The notes beneath the pieces are model-generated. The model made no database searches, had not been told where the DNA came from, and saw nothing but the letters and a program-made list of their open reading frames with translations. Shown here in pieces: positions 23,094-32,975 of a DNA stretch of 64,000 nucleotides. Made by a program: the position numbers and the translations under genes. This DNA comes from Brachionus rotundiformis (taxonomy: Eukaryota > Rotifera > Eurotatoria > Ploima > Brachionidae), in contig JAESIW010000122.1 in the NCBI GenBank assembly GCA_016802295.1, positions 495,657 to 559,656 on the forward strand, read 5' to 3'. Position 1 is the stretch's first letter. Each line of letters opens with the position of its first letter.

Positions 23094-24424
23094 ATGTCAA
23101 TGGAATCGCTCAGCTCGCACAGCTTGGACGAGTCTGCGCCCAGACCGCGCCTCTGCCACCTCAAAAAGTGGCCCGACTTCCAGGGCTACGGGTTCAACCT
23201 GCACGCCGAGAGGACCAAGCTGCAGCAGCAGATCGGCAAAGTGGACGCGGACTCGCCGGCGGAGTCGGCCGGCCTGCGCGAAAAGGACCGCATCATCGAG
23301 GTCAACTATGTCAACATATCCAACGAGAATCACCAGCAAGTGGTCAAGCGCATCCGGAACGGCCTCGAGCTCGACGGCGCCCTCTACCCGGACCAGGTCG
23401 TGCTGCTGGTGCTCGACCCGGACGCCGACGACTACTACAAGAAGCTCGGCGTCGTGGTCAGACACGACATGGCCAATGTGCTCAAGTTCGAGACCGCCGA
23501 GCGCGCCGCGCCCCAACTCGACCAGCCAGACGACCAAGAGCCGCCCCAAGAGCTGCCTGAAGAGCAGCCTGAAGAGCCTCAGCAGCCCCCTGAGGACCGC
23601 GCCGAACAAGCAGTCAGCGATGTGAACAACAACGAGCCCCTTGCCAAGACAGCCACAAATTCAACCTCTTCTATGCCAAATTCACAGGTTCCTCTACCAG
23701 AACCATCCATTTTCCCATTATTTACCAATTTTTAACCCTTGTAGCACACAAGCCCGCTGAATCAGAGCAAAAAGAGCAACAACTCCAGTGTGTCCACGTC
23801 GCCGGTTCAGTCCCAAAACTCCACTCTGAATCGAACCAGCAATGCTTTTTCCAAAGACGAAATATTCAGTAAGTTGGATAGACAATTTATCTCTTTAAAA
23901 GATAATAAATGAGATTTGAGAAAAAAATGGAAATAATTTTTTTCCTAAATCCTAACATGTGCTGGAGAGGCTCTGGGCTAATTAACACCTATTAACATAT
24001 GCTTTTAACAGATAAAATGGACAAAAAGAACTTTGGTGACTAATTAGGTTTTGAAGAGATGCATGAAATGATGAGGTCAAGCGAGTCCAAGAGAGAAGAG
24101 AGCCAGTCCGGAGTTGAGTTTAGACACAGGCCGCCCAGACCGCCTCCGCCAAGCGCGCACTCATACCGATCCAGCGCCCTCAGCACCTTTACCCAAGCTG
24201 AACAGCTTGACAGGTTTCTAGGTCCCTTGATTTTAAAAAATTTTTATTTTTTTTTTTATTAATTATTAATTTTGATTTGTTAATTAATTAATTTTTTTTT
24301 TTTGCCATGAACAGAAATGAGCGCTGCTGAATTCAAGAGCTATTTGAAGTCCAAGGGCCGCAATGATCCAAGAGTAATGTCGCTGGATATGAAGCGAAAA
24401 CATGAGATATTTCAGAATATGTGA
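23094..24424 (+). CDS. NHERF/EBP50-like adaptor: one PDZ plus ERM-binding tail
   Basis: Exons 23094-23687, 23745-23868, 24048-24221 and 24315-24424 join in phases 0, 1, 1 to give 333 aa. A PDZ domain (about 16-108) has RLCHLKKW, the YGFNLHAE loop, ESAGLREKDRIIEVN and VVLLVLD. An acidic Glu/Pro/Gln-rich linker and a Ser/Asn-rich region follow, then MSAAEFKSYLKSKGR and the terminal MKRKHEIFQNM, which matches the ezrin-binding tail of NHERF1/2 (consensus ending KNELFSNL). Vertebrate NHERFs have two PDZ domains; this has one, the other perhaps being supplied by the separate gene at 19878. Such adaptors link membrane transporters and receptors to cortical actin. Exon 1 is far more GC-rich than its surroundings. 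The exon-3 donor (phase 1 at 24221) is the least certain join. Confidence 0.85.
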
Positions 24425-24699
24425 TCAAGTTGATTGACTTTTTTCATGTGTAATTAGTAGATGATAATTTATTTTAGTTATTTGAGAAAATAAAATTAAG
24501 CTTAATTAATAAAGGCTACTTTTGTATCGAGTTTAATTTGCTTGAGCGAAATTTTTAGTTTCAAATGACAGATCTCGCCCTGACCAAGACACCAAACAAA
24601 AAATTTATTTTTAAATTTAGATTGGAAAAATATTTTACTTTGAGTCAATTAAATTTTAATAAATAAATTACTATTAATTGTTTTTTAAATTAAATTAAA

Positions 24700-26290
24700 T
24701 TAAAGTTTTGACTTGAGATGGTTTATGTCTTGGAGGACTAGATTGAGCGCTTCGGTGGCACAGCCTTGGACAAAAAGTTATATTTAAGTGGCTAAGAGGG
24801 AGAGGAGATGGGTTACCCCAGCTGATAGTGACGCCCGATCCACCATGGCCGTAGTTGTGCACCACTTTGCAGCCATTGACCACTTCCAGCTCGATTCGCA
24901 CGCCTCCTTGCCTGCACGGTCTCAAGCCTGCATGTCTGCTCACCACCTCTGCTCCCTAAAACCATAAAATTAATATCAGCTATTTCTTGTTCTAAATTGG
25001 TATTGCCAAATAAAAAATTTTAATTAATGTAACCAATATTTTTGCCAAACTTTGTATTAAAAAGAAAAGTTATTTTTTCAATTGGCAATTACGTCAGCTT
25101 CTAGGAATTATTTGGTTAATGTTGTTGTTTTTTTTAAAGAATTCCCATGCCAATAATAATTAAAAAATGATTAATAAACCATAATTAACTTTACTTGATG
25201 TCAATTAATAATTAACTATATTTAAATGATCTATCGATTTTTGCTTGGCAAAAGGCAAATATTACCTTAAGACTGGGATATATCTTGGAGCATCGTTCCA
25301 CTATTTGGTTCAGTTGGTTGTCATCTTTTGCCAACGAGTTGTCATTGGCTTCTTGTGTCCCGCCAAGTACCACCTCATCAGAACTTTTAAAAACAAATCT
25401 TTACCAGCTACCATTTTTACTAGTTTACACAACACTTACAGTGGAAGAATGTAAGTTACTTGATTGGTATCGAGCATGATACAATTTTTGATCCACGGAG
25501 CCTTGACTCTGAGAACTTGGCCCTTTACGGGGTACACATTGCTGTCCGGCACAAACTCTCTAGCTCCCATGCCCGTGCAATTAATTACATAGTCATAAGC
25601 TCGACCATATTGGTCAATAAACTAGCCAAATATTTTAATCATGGAAATGTTTTCAAATATTCAGCATACTTTTTCAAGACTGGTCAACTTAATATTGGCA
25701 AAAGTTACTCCTTTGTGCGTTAATTGTTTGCATAACTCTGGTATATATTTTTTAACCACCACTGTAGTGGTTAGATAAGAAAATCCGGACCTAATGTTTA
25801 ATTATTGCCACAGAAAAAAAGACTAATTATGGTAATTTAAGTTAACTTGAAGTGTGTATTGGCTTGATTGACAATGCTCATGATGTCATTCTTGTCCAAA
25901 GTTCTGAACTGGGCAACTATGTGAGACCAGTAAGGAATTTTGGCTGTTTCAGTGTCCTGCAAGACATAGGCTGTCAAAGCTTGGACTCCGTGCTTGTCCG
26001 CATTCTCGGACAAGCTCTCCTTCAACATCACGTCATAGGTCTCTTTGCCCCATTTTCTAGACCAGAAATTACATAAATTTGGCAAAAAAGTTCACTACGG
26101 CCTACATAATTGGACCAGCCTGGTCGGCCGAAATGCAATATGGCTCCCAAAATCCGGCGGACACGTCCGAAGTAGTCTCTGGTGAGAACTTTTCGGCATA
26201 AATTGCTATTTGACAGTCTGGCAAGTGCTCCAAAAGCCTTGTCGCACATGTCACACCTATTATACCTGCCCCGATTACTGCTATCTTCAT
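24700..26290 (-). CDS. D-aspartate / D-amino-acid oxidase (peroxisomal)
   Basis: Seven small exons, 26290-26106, 26056-25847, 25790-25670, 25621-25440, 25383-25266, 24955-24817 and 24764-24700, join in frame to 339 aa, the size of animal DDO/DAO (about 340). The N-terminus is the FAD dinucleotide fold IAVIGAGIIGVTCATRLLE (GxGxxG). YVINCTGMGARE, YPVKGQVLRV, VVLGGTQEAND, AGLRPCR and HNYGHGGSGVTISWG follow in family order. The protein ends in SKL, a canonical PTS1 peroxisome import signal. The enzyme uses FAD to deaminate D-amino acids to 2-oxo acids, releasing ammonia and H2O2. The single-residue evidence does not let me choose firmly between D-Asp and neutral D-amino-acid specificity. It is followed 76 bp away by ferritin on the same strand. 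Confidence 0.93.
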
Positions 26291-26365
26291 TATTAGACAA
26301 AAATAAAAAAATAATAAACTTTTTTAAATAAAATTTTATTCAAAAAAATCATAATTTATATTTTA

Positions 26366-26930
26366 TTAATACAAATTATCAAGATCCTTATCAAACATAT
26401 ATTCACCAAGGCCTGGGCCAGCTCTCATCAGTTGTGTTATCATAAAGCCAAGTTTTTTAATATGCTTTATTTGTTCTTGTAAGAACTCGTTCTCCAAAAA
26501 GTCCGTAAAATTGCGGTCCTTTTTCTGAAAACCAATTTCGTGCAAATTGGTCAAAAATTTGTACATTTCTTTTTCCATGTTGAGCGCACTGCGCAGCGCG
26601 TCCACACCGGTGCCCCAATCCTGTTGCCCTGGCTTGACCACATCCTCCAGCACCGTCTTCCCTCCCCGCAAGCTCAAATAGTCCATAAACTTCTTGGCCC
26701 TGAGCTTGGCATCGTCAGAGTCCTGTTCAAACAGCTTGGCAAACCCTGGCAACGCTATGTCATCGCGGCTAAAATACGAACTCTAAGATAAAAATAAGCA
26801 TCTAGTTGAGATAAAAAAAGCGCCCAGTTACCATTGACTGGTATATGTAGGCTGAGCGTAGCTCCAGGTTTATTTGGCTATTTATACCATTTTCTTCCTC
26901 TTCACCAAAATTTTGTCTCACTAGGCTCAT
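26366..26930 (-). CDS. Cytosolic ferritin with an altered ferroxidase centre
   Basis: Exons 26930-26832 and 26782-26366 join in phase 0 to give 171 aa, standard ferritin length. INLELRSAYIYQSM, YFSRDDIAL, LRGGKTVLEDV, DWGTGVDALRSALNMEK and the C-terminal GEYMFDKDLD match helices A-E. There is no signal peptide, so it should be cytosolic. Relative to human H-ferritin numbering the sequence is offset by exactly four residues: Glu27, Tyr34, Glu107 and Gln141 are kept (E23, Y30, E103, Q137), but Glu62 and His65 are replaced by Ala58 and Arg61. It is therefore likely to be catalytically weak, like a light-chain subunit that supports mineral nucleation. No iron-responsive-element loop (CAGTG) is visible in the upstream 100 bp. 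Confidence 0.92.
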
Positions 26931-27180
26931 TTTTTTTTCTTCTTTACATCCAAATTAAAATCAAAAAGCACATTTTAAAGCTGAACCAAAACTATTTTTG
27001 GACGATTTAAAATAGAACCATTTTTTTTTAGAAATTTTTTAAATTTTCTTCTTGACGAGTGTAATTTAGAGTCAAAAATTATTTAATTATTAATTTATTT
27101 TTAAATTATTTATTAAATTGATTGAATAAATAAAAGAAAAAAAAATGGAAAAAAAAATTTTTTATTCTTTTTAATTTTAA

Positions 27181-28629
27181 ATGAGGAAAATTTTCGAACC
27201 AGTAATTGAATGGTCTGGCAACACGTCAATACATGCCATTCCGAAAATATCGCGTAGCGAATCCAAATTTATTAGGATGGTGTGGGCAGTGTGTTTTTTG
27301 GCTGCACTGGGCTACTGTTCCTATCTTATTGTCCAAAGCACTCTGAGCTATCTTAAATTTGCCAAGACATCTCAGATGAGCTACGAACGAGTGGTCTCGC
27401 TTGAGTTCCCGACAGTGACATTTTGTAGCCAAAAATTTTTCAGATACCAGCAATCTTTGGATGAAGAGGGAGAGACTTTGATTTACTTGAAAGAATTGCT
27501 AATCTCTGCCATAAACACCGCTGCAAATTCCCTAGAGCTCATGGAAAAGTTTTCTTTTTATGTAGCCTACATCTTCAGTACCTTTGGCGTGACCAGGCAA
27601 GAGAAATTCAATATCAGCTACTCAATAGATGAGATGCTAATCAATTGCAGATTTAATGGCATTGTTTGTACCAAGAATGACTTTGAGTATGCTTATTTGC
27701 CAGGTTATGGCAATTGTTACAAGTTCAATTCAGGAAAAAGCTTAAATGGAAGCAGTGTGCCAAAGAGAAGAGTGAGTTTGCCAGGTCGAAGCAAAGGTCT
27801 GGTGCTGGAGCTGTTTGTGGGCAATGACCAGCCCGTATGGGACTCGTATAGAACAACTGGCGCCTTTATCTTTGTCCAAAACTCATCCACCAGGTTTATG
27901 AGCAAAGAGGCCGGCTTCGGCCTATCAACAGGCTACGCTTTTGACCTAGCCATAGAGCAAGTCTCAATCACCAAACTGTCTCGACCATATGGAATGTGCA
28001 TCAAAGATGTGTACAGCTACAGCTCGTATGATTCCCAGCTGTTCAAGCTTACGCTACAAAATGTGGAAAAGTATGAGCAAAAGATTTGTCTTTTGCTGTG
28101 TCTTCAGCAATTTGTCACCAGCGAATGCAACTGCTATGACCCCACTGGACCCGAGGCCGGAATGTACCCACCATGTAACGTGTCCAAGTGCGTCAACCAG
28201 GCTTACGCTGATTTTGTGTCTGTGAGATCTGAGGGCTGCTTTGAAGACTGCCCGCCAGAGTGCGACTCGACCAATTATGACCTAAGGATCACCCAGAGCG
28301 ACTTTCCAGGCCTGTTTTATTCAGAAATTTTGATGCTTTTTGACCAAAAAACGCCCTGGCTGAACAGAAATTTTAGCTCAAGGGAAAACTTAAGAAAGAG
28401 TACACTGGCCCTAAGTGTCTACTACAAAGACATTGGCTACACAACCATTAGCGAAGTGCCATCTAAAACTTTTGAGCAATTTGTAGCCGAATTGGGCGGC
28501 ATTTTGGGACTCTGTCTTGGAGCTAGTCTCCTAAGCTTTACCGAGCTAATTGAGCTATTAATTCAAATATTGTTTGCATTCTTAAAACCTAATAAGCAAA
28601 AAGTTTTAGCTCAAAAACAAACCAATTGA
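27181..28629 (+). CDS. DEG/ENaC/ASIC-family sodium channel subunit
   Basis: An intact intronless frame of 482 aa, the usual size for this family. A short cytoplasmic N-terminus has NTSIHAIPKI at the position of the conserved His-Gly gating motif, with Gly replaced by Ala. Membrane segment 1 is about residues 32-54. A large cysteine-rich extracellular loop includes FPTVTFCS, YGNCYKFN and the cluster CLQQF..CNC..CPPECDSTNYD. Membrane segment 2 (about 434-465) contains GLCLGASLLSFTELIELL, with GAS as the G-x-S selectivity filter. Three subunits form an amiloride-type Na+ channel gated by protons, peptides, bile acids or force, depending on subtype; the subtype is not deducible here. The absence of introns contrasts with its neighbours and could mean a retrocopy, but no flanking repeats or poly-A were seen. 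Confidence 0.93.
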   Translation: MRKIFEPVIEWSGNTSIHAIPKISRSESKFIRMVWAVCFLAALGYCSYLIVQSTLSYLKFAKTSQMSYERVVSLEFPTVTFCSQKFFRYQQSLDEEGETLIYLKELLISAINTAANSLELMEKFSFYVAYIFSTFGVTRQEKFNISYSIDEMLINCRFNGIVCTKNDFEYAYLPGYGNCYKFNSGKSLNGSSVPKRRVSLPGRSKGLVLELFVGNDQPVWDSYRTTGAFIFVQNSSTRFMSKEAGFGLSTGYAFDLAIEQVSITKLSRPYGMCIKDVYSYSSYDSQLFKLTLQNVEKYEQKICLLLCLQQFVTSECNCYDPTGPEAGMYPPCNVSKCVNQAYADFVSVRSEGCFEDCPPECDSTNYDLRITQSDFPGLFYSEILMLFDQKTPWLNRNFSSRENLRKSTLALSVYYKDIGYTTISEVPSKTFEQFVAELGGILGLCLGASLLSFTELIELLIQILFAFLKPNKQKVLAQKQTN

Positions 28630-29043
28630 CGTAGATTTAATTGAGTTCTAAATTTAAATGGTTGCCACACCATTACGTTGCCAAATAATGGCTTCATTTA
28701 TTTTAATTGTGTTTAAATAACTACATGTGTTTAAATAACTAATTAATTAGTTAATTAATTAAATAAATTTGGTTTAATGAACCATTCGGATAAAATTTTA
28801 ACAAAAAAGCTTTCATTTTTGCCATAATGATAAATTTTATTTTAACAATTTATATTTTATAAACAATAAAATACTAATTTTTAAATATTTTTGTTGACTT
28901 TTTGATCGCATTTATCTCTTTTTATTATTTGATATAAAATAAAAAATTCATAAATTAGTATAAATTATTTTCAAACAAACCTTATGCTTTATAAATTGGC
29001 AATTAAACCAAATTAGTTCTATTTAACTAATAAACAAGCCAAA
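28630..29043. other. Short AT-rich spacer
   Basis: Between the channel gene and the SnoaL-like gene. It contains short AATTAATT runs and presumably the channel 3' UTR. Nothing else seen. Confidence 0.4.
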
Positions 29044-29403
29044 ATGAGTCTAAAGCAAACAGTGGAAAACTTTATCAAGTTTTACAATGATCAAAAATTG
29101 GACCAACTAATGGAAATATATGCGGACGAGGCGGTCAATGATCAGACTGCACTTGAGCCCATTCGTGGCAAGGAGGCTATTCGCAAAATGCTCCAGGAGC
29201 AGTTTAGCCGCATAAAAGCCTACTGCATCATACAAAATATGGTCGAGCAGGAAAATTGTGTTGCCATGGAATGGACAGACCCCAGTGGCTTTCGAGGCTG
29301 CACTTTTTTCTACTTCAAAGATGGCAAAATTGTCATCCAAAGGGGCTACTGGGACAAGATAACATATTGTAAATACCACAATTTAGATTTTCCTAAAGAA
29401 TAG
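29044..29403 (+). CDS. SnoaL/NTF2-like small protein
   Basis: An intronless frame of 119 aa starting at a clear ATG after AT-rich DNA. The pattern ENFIKFYNDQKLDQLMEIYAD, then PIRGKEAIRKML, an apolar strand VAMEWTD, and FYFKDGKIVIQRGYWD is that of the SnoaL-like branch of the NTF2/ketosteroid-isomerase fold: a cone-shaped pocket built from a curved sheet and three helices. Members are polyketide cyclases, isomerases or non-enzymatic binders, so no reaction can be named. The protein is complete and has no signal peptide. Such domains are far commoner in bacteria than in animals; lack of introns makes horizontal origin conceivable but unproven. Confidence 0.75.
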   Translation: MSLKQTVENFIKFYNDQKLDQLMEIYADEAVNDQTALEPIRGKEAIRKMLQEQFSRIKAYCIIQNMVEQENCVAMEWTDPSGFRGCTFFYFKDGKIVIQRGYWDKITYCKYHNLDFPKE

Positions 29404-29698
29404 TTTTTTTTCCACAACATTGGTTTTGTTCGAACAAGAAGCCCTCTTTTTTATCTAATAGAAATAAATTATATATTACTTTTTAATTATCACTTTATTC
29501 TAATTTATTTATTAATAATAGTTTGGGAAAGTATTACAGACTCTTTTCTTTCTTCCAACCAGCTGCTTTTAATTCCCTACATTCGCTCTTTGTGGAGCAT
29601 ATGGCCACTAGTCTTGATTACCGCCCATTATAATTTTTTATTTTCTCTTTAAACTTTTTGGCAGAACATGGTTTAAATGCAATACCATTTCTTTTGGT

Positions 29699-29908
29699 TT
29701 GGGATTCAACCGGGAATGAGGATCAGAACGAATGAAAAGATAATCAGTCTTGATCAAAAAACTTTGACTACCATGTAAATTAAACAGTAACCAAAGCAAG
29801 GGTTAGGATACCAAGTTAATGGAATCGACTTCCAAGAACTGTATTGGATGAAAGCAATCTGAATGTATGGTAGAAAAATGCTAAAAGAGATAATTATTTT
29901 GAAAATGT
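29699..29908 (+). repeat. Left copy of a 210-bp block ending at assembly gap 1
   Basis: Repeated at 30383-30592 with two substitutions. The left copy ends exactly where the N run begins and the right copy starts exactly where it ends. Confidence 0.9.
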
Positions 29909-30382
29909 NNNNNNNNNNNNNNNNNNNNNNNNNNNNNNNNNNNNNNNNNNNNNNNNNNNNNNNNNNNNNNNNNNNNNNNNNNNNNNNNNNNNNNNNNNNN
30001 NNNNNNNNNNNNNNNNNNNNNNNNNNNNNNNNNNNNNNNNNNNNNNNNNNNNNNNNNNNNNNNNNNNNNNNNNNNNNNNNNNNNNNNNNNNNNNNNNNNN
30101 NNNNNNNNNNNNNNNNNNNNNNNNNNNNNNNNNNNNNNNNNNNNNNNNNNNNNNNNNNNNNNNNNNNNNNNNNNNNNNNNNNNNNNNNNNNNNNNNNNNN
30201 NNNNNNNNNNNNNNNNNNNNNNNNNNNNNNNNNNNNNNNNNNNNNNNNNNNNNNNNNNNNNNNNNNNNNNNNNNNNNNNNNNNNNNNNNNNNNNNNNNNN
30301 NNNNNNNNNNNNNNNNNNNNNNNNNNNNNNNNNNNNNNNNNNNNNNNNNNNNNNNNNNNNNNNNNNNNNNNNNNNNNNNNNN
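29909..30382. other. Assembly gap 1 (474 N)
   Basis: A run of N. Open frames reported across it are artefacts. Confidence 0.99.
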
Positions 30383-30592
30383 TTGGGATTCAACCGGGAA
30401 TGAGGATCAGAACGAATGAAAAGATAACCAGTCTTGATCAAAAAACTTTGACTACCATGTAAATTAAACAGTAACCAAAGCAAGGGTTAGGATACCAAGT
30501 TAATGGAATCGACTTCCAAGAACTGTGTTGGATGAAAGCAATCTGAATGTATGGTAGAAAAATGCTAAAAGAGATAATTATTTTGAAAATGT
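30383..30592 (+). repeat. Right copy of the 210-bp block after gap 1
   Basis: Same length as 29699-29908, with two substitutions. Likely the alternative haplotype of one locus. Confidence 0.9.
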
Positions 30593-32975
30593 AATCTACA
30601 ATGTCAATTAGAATTGTTTAAAATTTTCTTTTCGAAATTTATCTATTTTAATTTCCTTAAGTAATCAATTTTTCAGCTTTACCGGTATAAAATTATTTTT
30701 CAGAGCAGTTTAAAAGATAAATAATAGATAGGAGATTTTCATATATTTTAATTATCAATTAAATATTGTGACATGTAATATATATCCATTGGAGGGAAAT
30801 TAAAACCAAAATTTAGATCTTTTAATAATTAAAAAAAATATGTTTATAAGTTTCTTTATTAAATTAAACGATTTTTTGATAAATATTTACCGAATGTGAC
30901 AAAACGTTAACTTATATCTTAATATACAGCTCGTTTAAAGTGACATTTTTACACATAATAAATTTAAGTACGCAAAGACTGAGTTAAAAAAATAATTAAA
31001 TTTTAACTTTTTGGTACTCGGTACGGCAAATTGGTTGTTCCTAAAAGCGAATCGTGACTATTAAAAAGCTTAATTGAAAAAATTACTCATTTTAAGCTTA
31101 TTAATAGACAAAATTAAAAATAATCTTTTCTTAAAATTTCTAATAGATAAAAACTATGATGCTTCAAGTACATCTTAGTTTATAGGCTTAATCTTCTGGC
31201 AGACAAAAACAAATTATAATTTAATGAATAAGAAATTTAATCTTTTATTATGATAAAGCAAAAAGATTTAAGATGATAAAAAAATTTAATTCTATCTTTA
31301 AAGTCTTAAATTATTGCTTCGGCAAAAATTCGACTCTACTATTTATATAACAAGGTCTAAAAGTACTTTGCCCTAATCTCTAATTAAAAATAAAGCTGTT
31401 TTTATAATTTTTATTTTTTATATTCAAAATAAAACTAATAAAATAGATTACTAATTTTTAAATTTGTCAACAATAAAATTTTATGACTTGATCAAAATTA
31501 TTCCTAGCGATAAAGCTGGATTGCTAACCAAAAATTATTATCATTCTGAAATTTTAGAGGCTTCATTAAATTAAAGTAGGCTTTTTTCTATATATTTTTC
31601 AATGAATATTCAGCTGTGACATAGTTTGGAAAAACATAAGAATGATATATTTATTTTTAATTGGCATATTTTAAAAAGCATTTTATTTGACATAAAATAT
31701 CATGGGGAAAGAGGCAAGTTAAAATTAAAATCCAATCTAGACATTTAAATGAGTTTAATTTAAAGTTGATAAACGCTTTACCTTAGCTCTGAGTAACACG
31801 AAATATGATTATAAAGAAATACTCACGTAATTAAAACATATTTTAAAAGATTGGAGCAAGTTTTCTTGATGTTGATTTGGCAAAGGCTTCGGGACTTGGT
31901 TATAAATTATTATAATTGATATATAAGGTTAAAAAATTACAAGATTATGTAACTTAAAGAAATCTGAATACAAAATTAGCTTATTTGAAAGTGCCATGAC
32001 CAAACAATTTGGTAAATATTTGCTCGTATATTAATTAATTTTGCATTCTTTTTTTTTTCTAGTAATTTAATCTTGTTTAAAAATAAATAAAATAAATTTA
32101 AATCGCTTGGTAAATATTATTAAAAATTGGTAAATTATGGCTTTTTGGTTAACTAGTATTTTTAAGTCGTTGGTTTTAATCTATTCTGAGTGTTATGGAA
32201 TTAATTATATGTGGAATAATTGTCAAAAAATGAATTTATTAAGCCAGAAATAAAAATATAATAGAAAAAAAATTTAAATTTATAATAAGTCTATTTTAGT
32301 GACAGTGACTAGTGGCAGATAAAGAAGCGATTTGCTTGATTAAGCTTGACTGAGCAGTTCGGCTTTAATTGAGAGTGTCAGCTAGTGGGACTTTTTTGGC
32401 CCCAATTGGAAAACCTGCTTCCTTAATCAGTAGGTGTTGTCATATGATTCCACTAAATGACTAATTTGAACATTTTTATTTAATTTTTTTTTATTTATGA
32501 CGTCATTGGTATTTTTAATTTTCAATAAATTAAGTTTTGCCAAAAAAAAATTATTTTTATCCAAAAAATTAAAAGATTTTGTTTGTCATTGTTTGACCAT
32601 TGATAAGATTTGGCACTAATTAAGTTCCTGTCAATTTAGATAATTAACTATGATGTTTCCTTAACAACAACAACAAATACAAAAATGATAATTAGAGTTT
32701 TTAAATGTAACTCTGGGCTAAAATTTACCTTTTTTTATAAAATTTTTTGTTTAAAATTAAAATTTATAATGCTAATTAGCCATTCACAAGCTAAATTAGA
32801 TATGGACAATTTTAAATTAACTTTTTTTCTCTTTTTTTTAAATTACTTTATCTCATTAAAAGAACTCTATGGAGACTGAAATTATTTTTTTTCTCATAAA
32901 TTTCCTAATTGAATTTGAATAGTTTAGATTGGCATAATTAACGAGAAATAAAATGACCATTATCATTTGAGTTGG

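Larger units (their letters stand above)
29404..32975. other. Gene-free region with assembly gap and repeat fragments
   Basis: 3.6 kb of AT-rich DNA. It contains a short LINE 3'-end fragment at about 29575-29630 (like 6240-6290), the duplicated 210-bp blocks around the gap, and otherwise unrecognisable sequence with stops in all frames. A possible upstream exon of the Slp-like gene could lie near its right end. Confidence 0.5.

Noticed and set aside
26931..27050. Possible iron-responsive element upstream of ferritin
   Set aside because: No CAGTG loop with a bulged-C stem is visible in this stretch.
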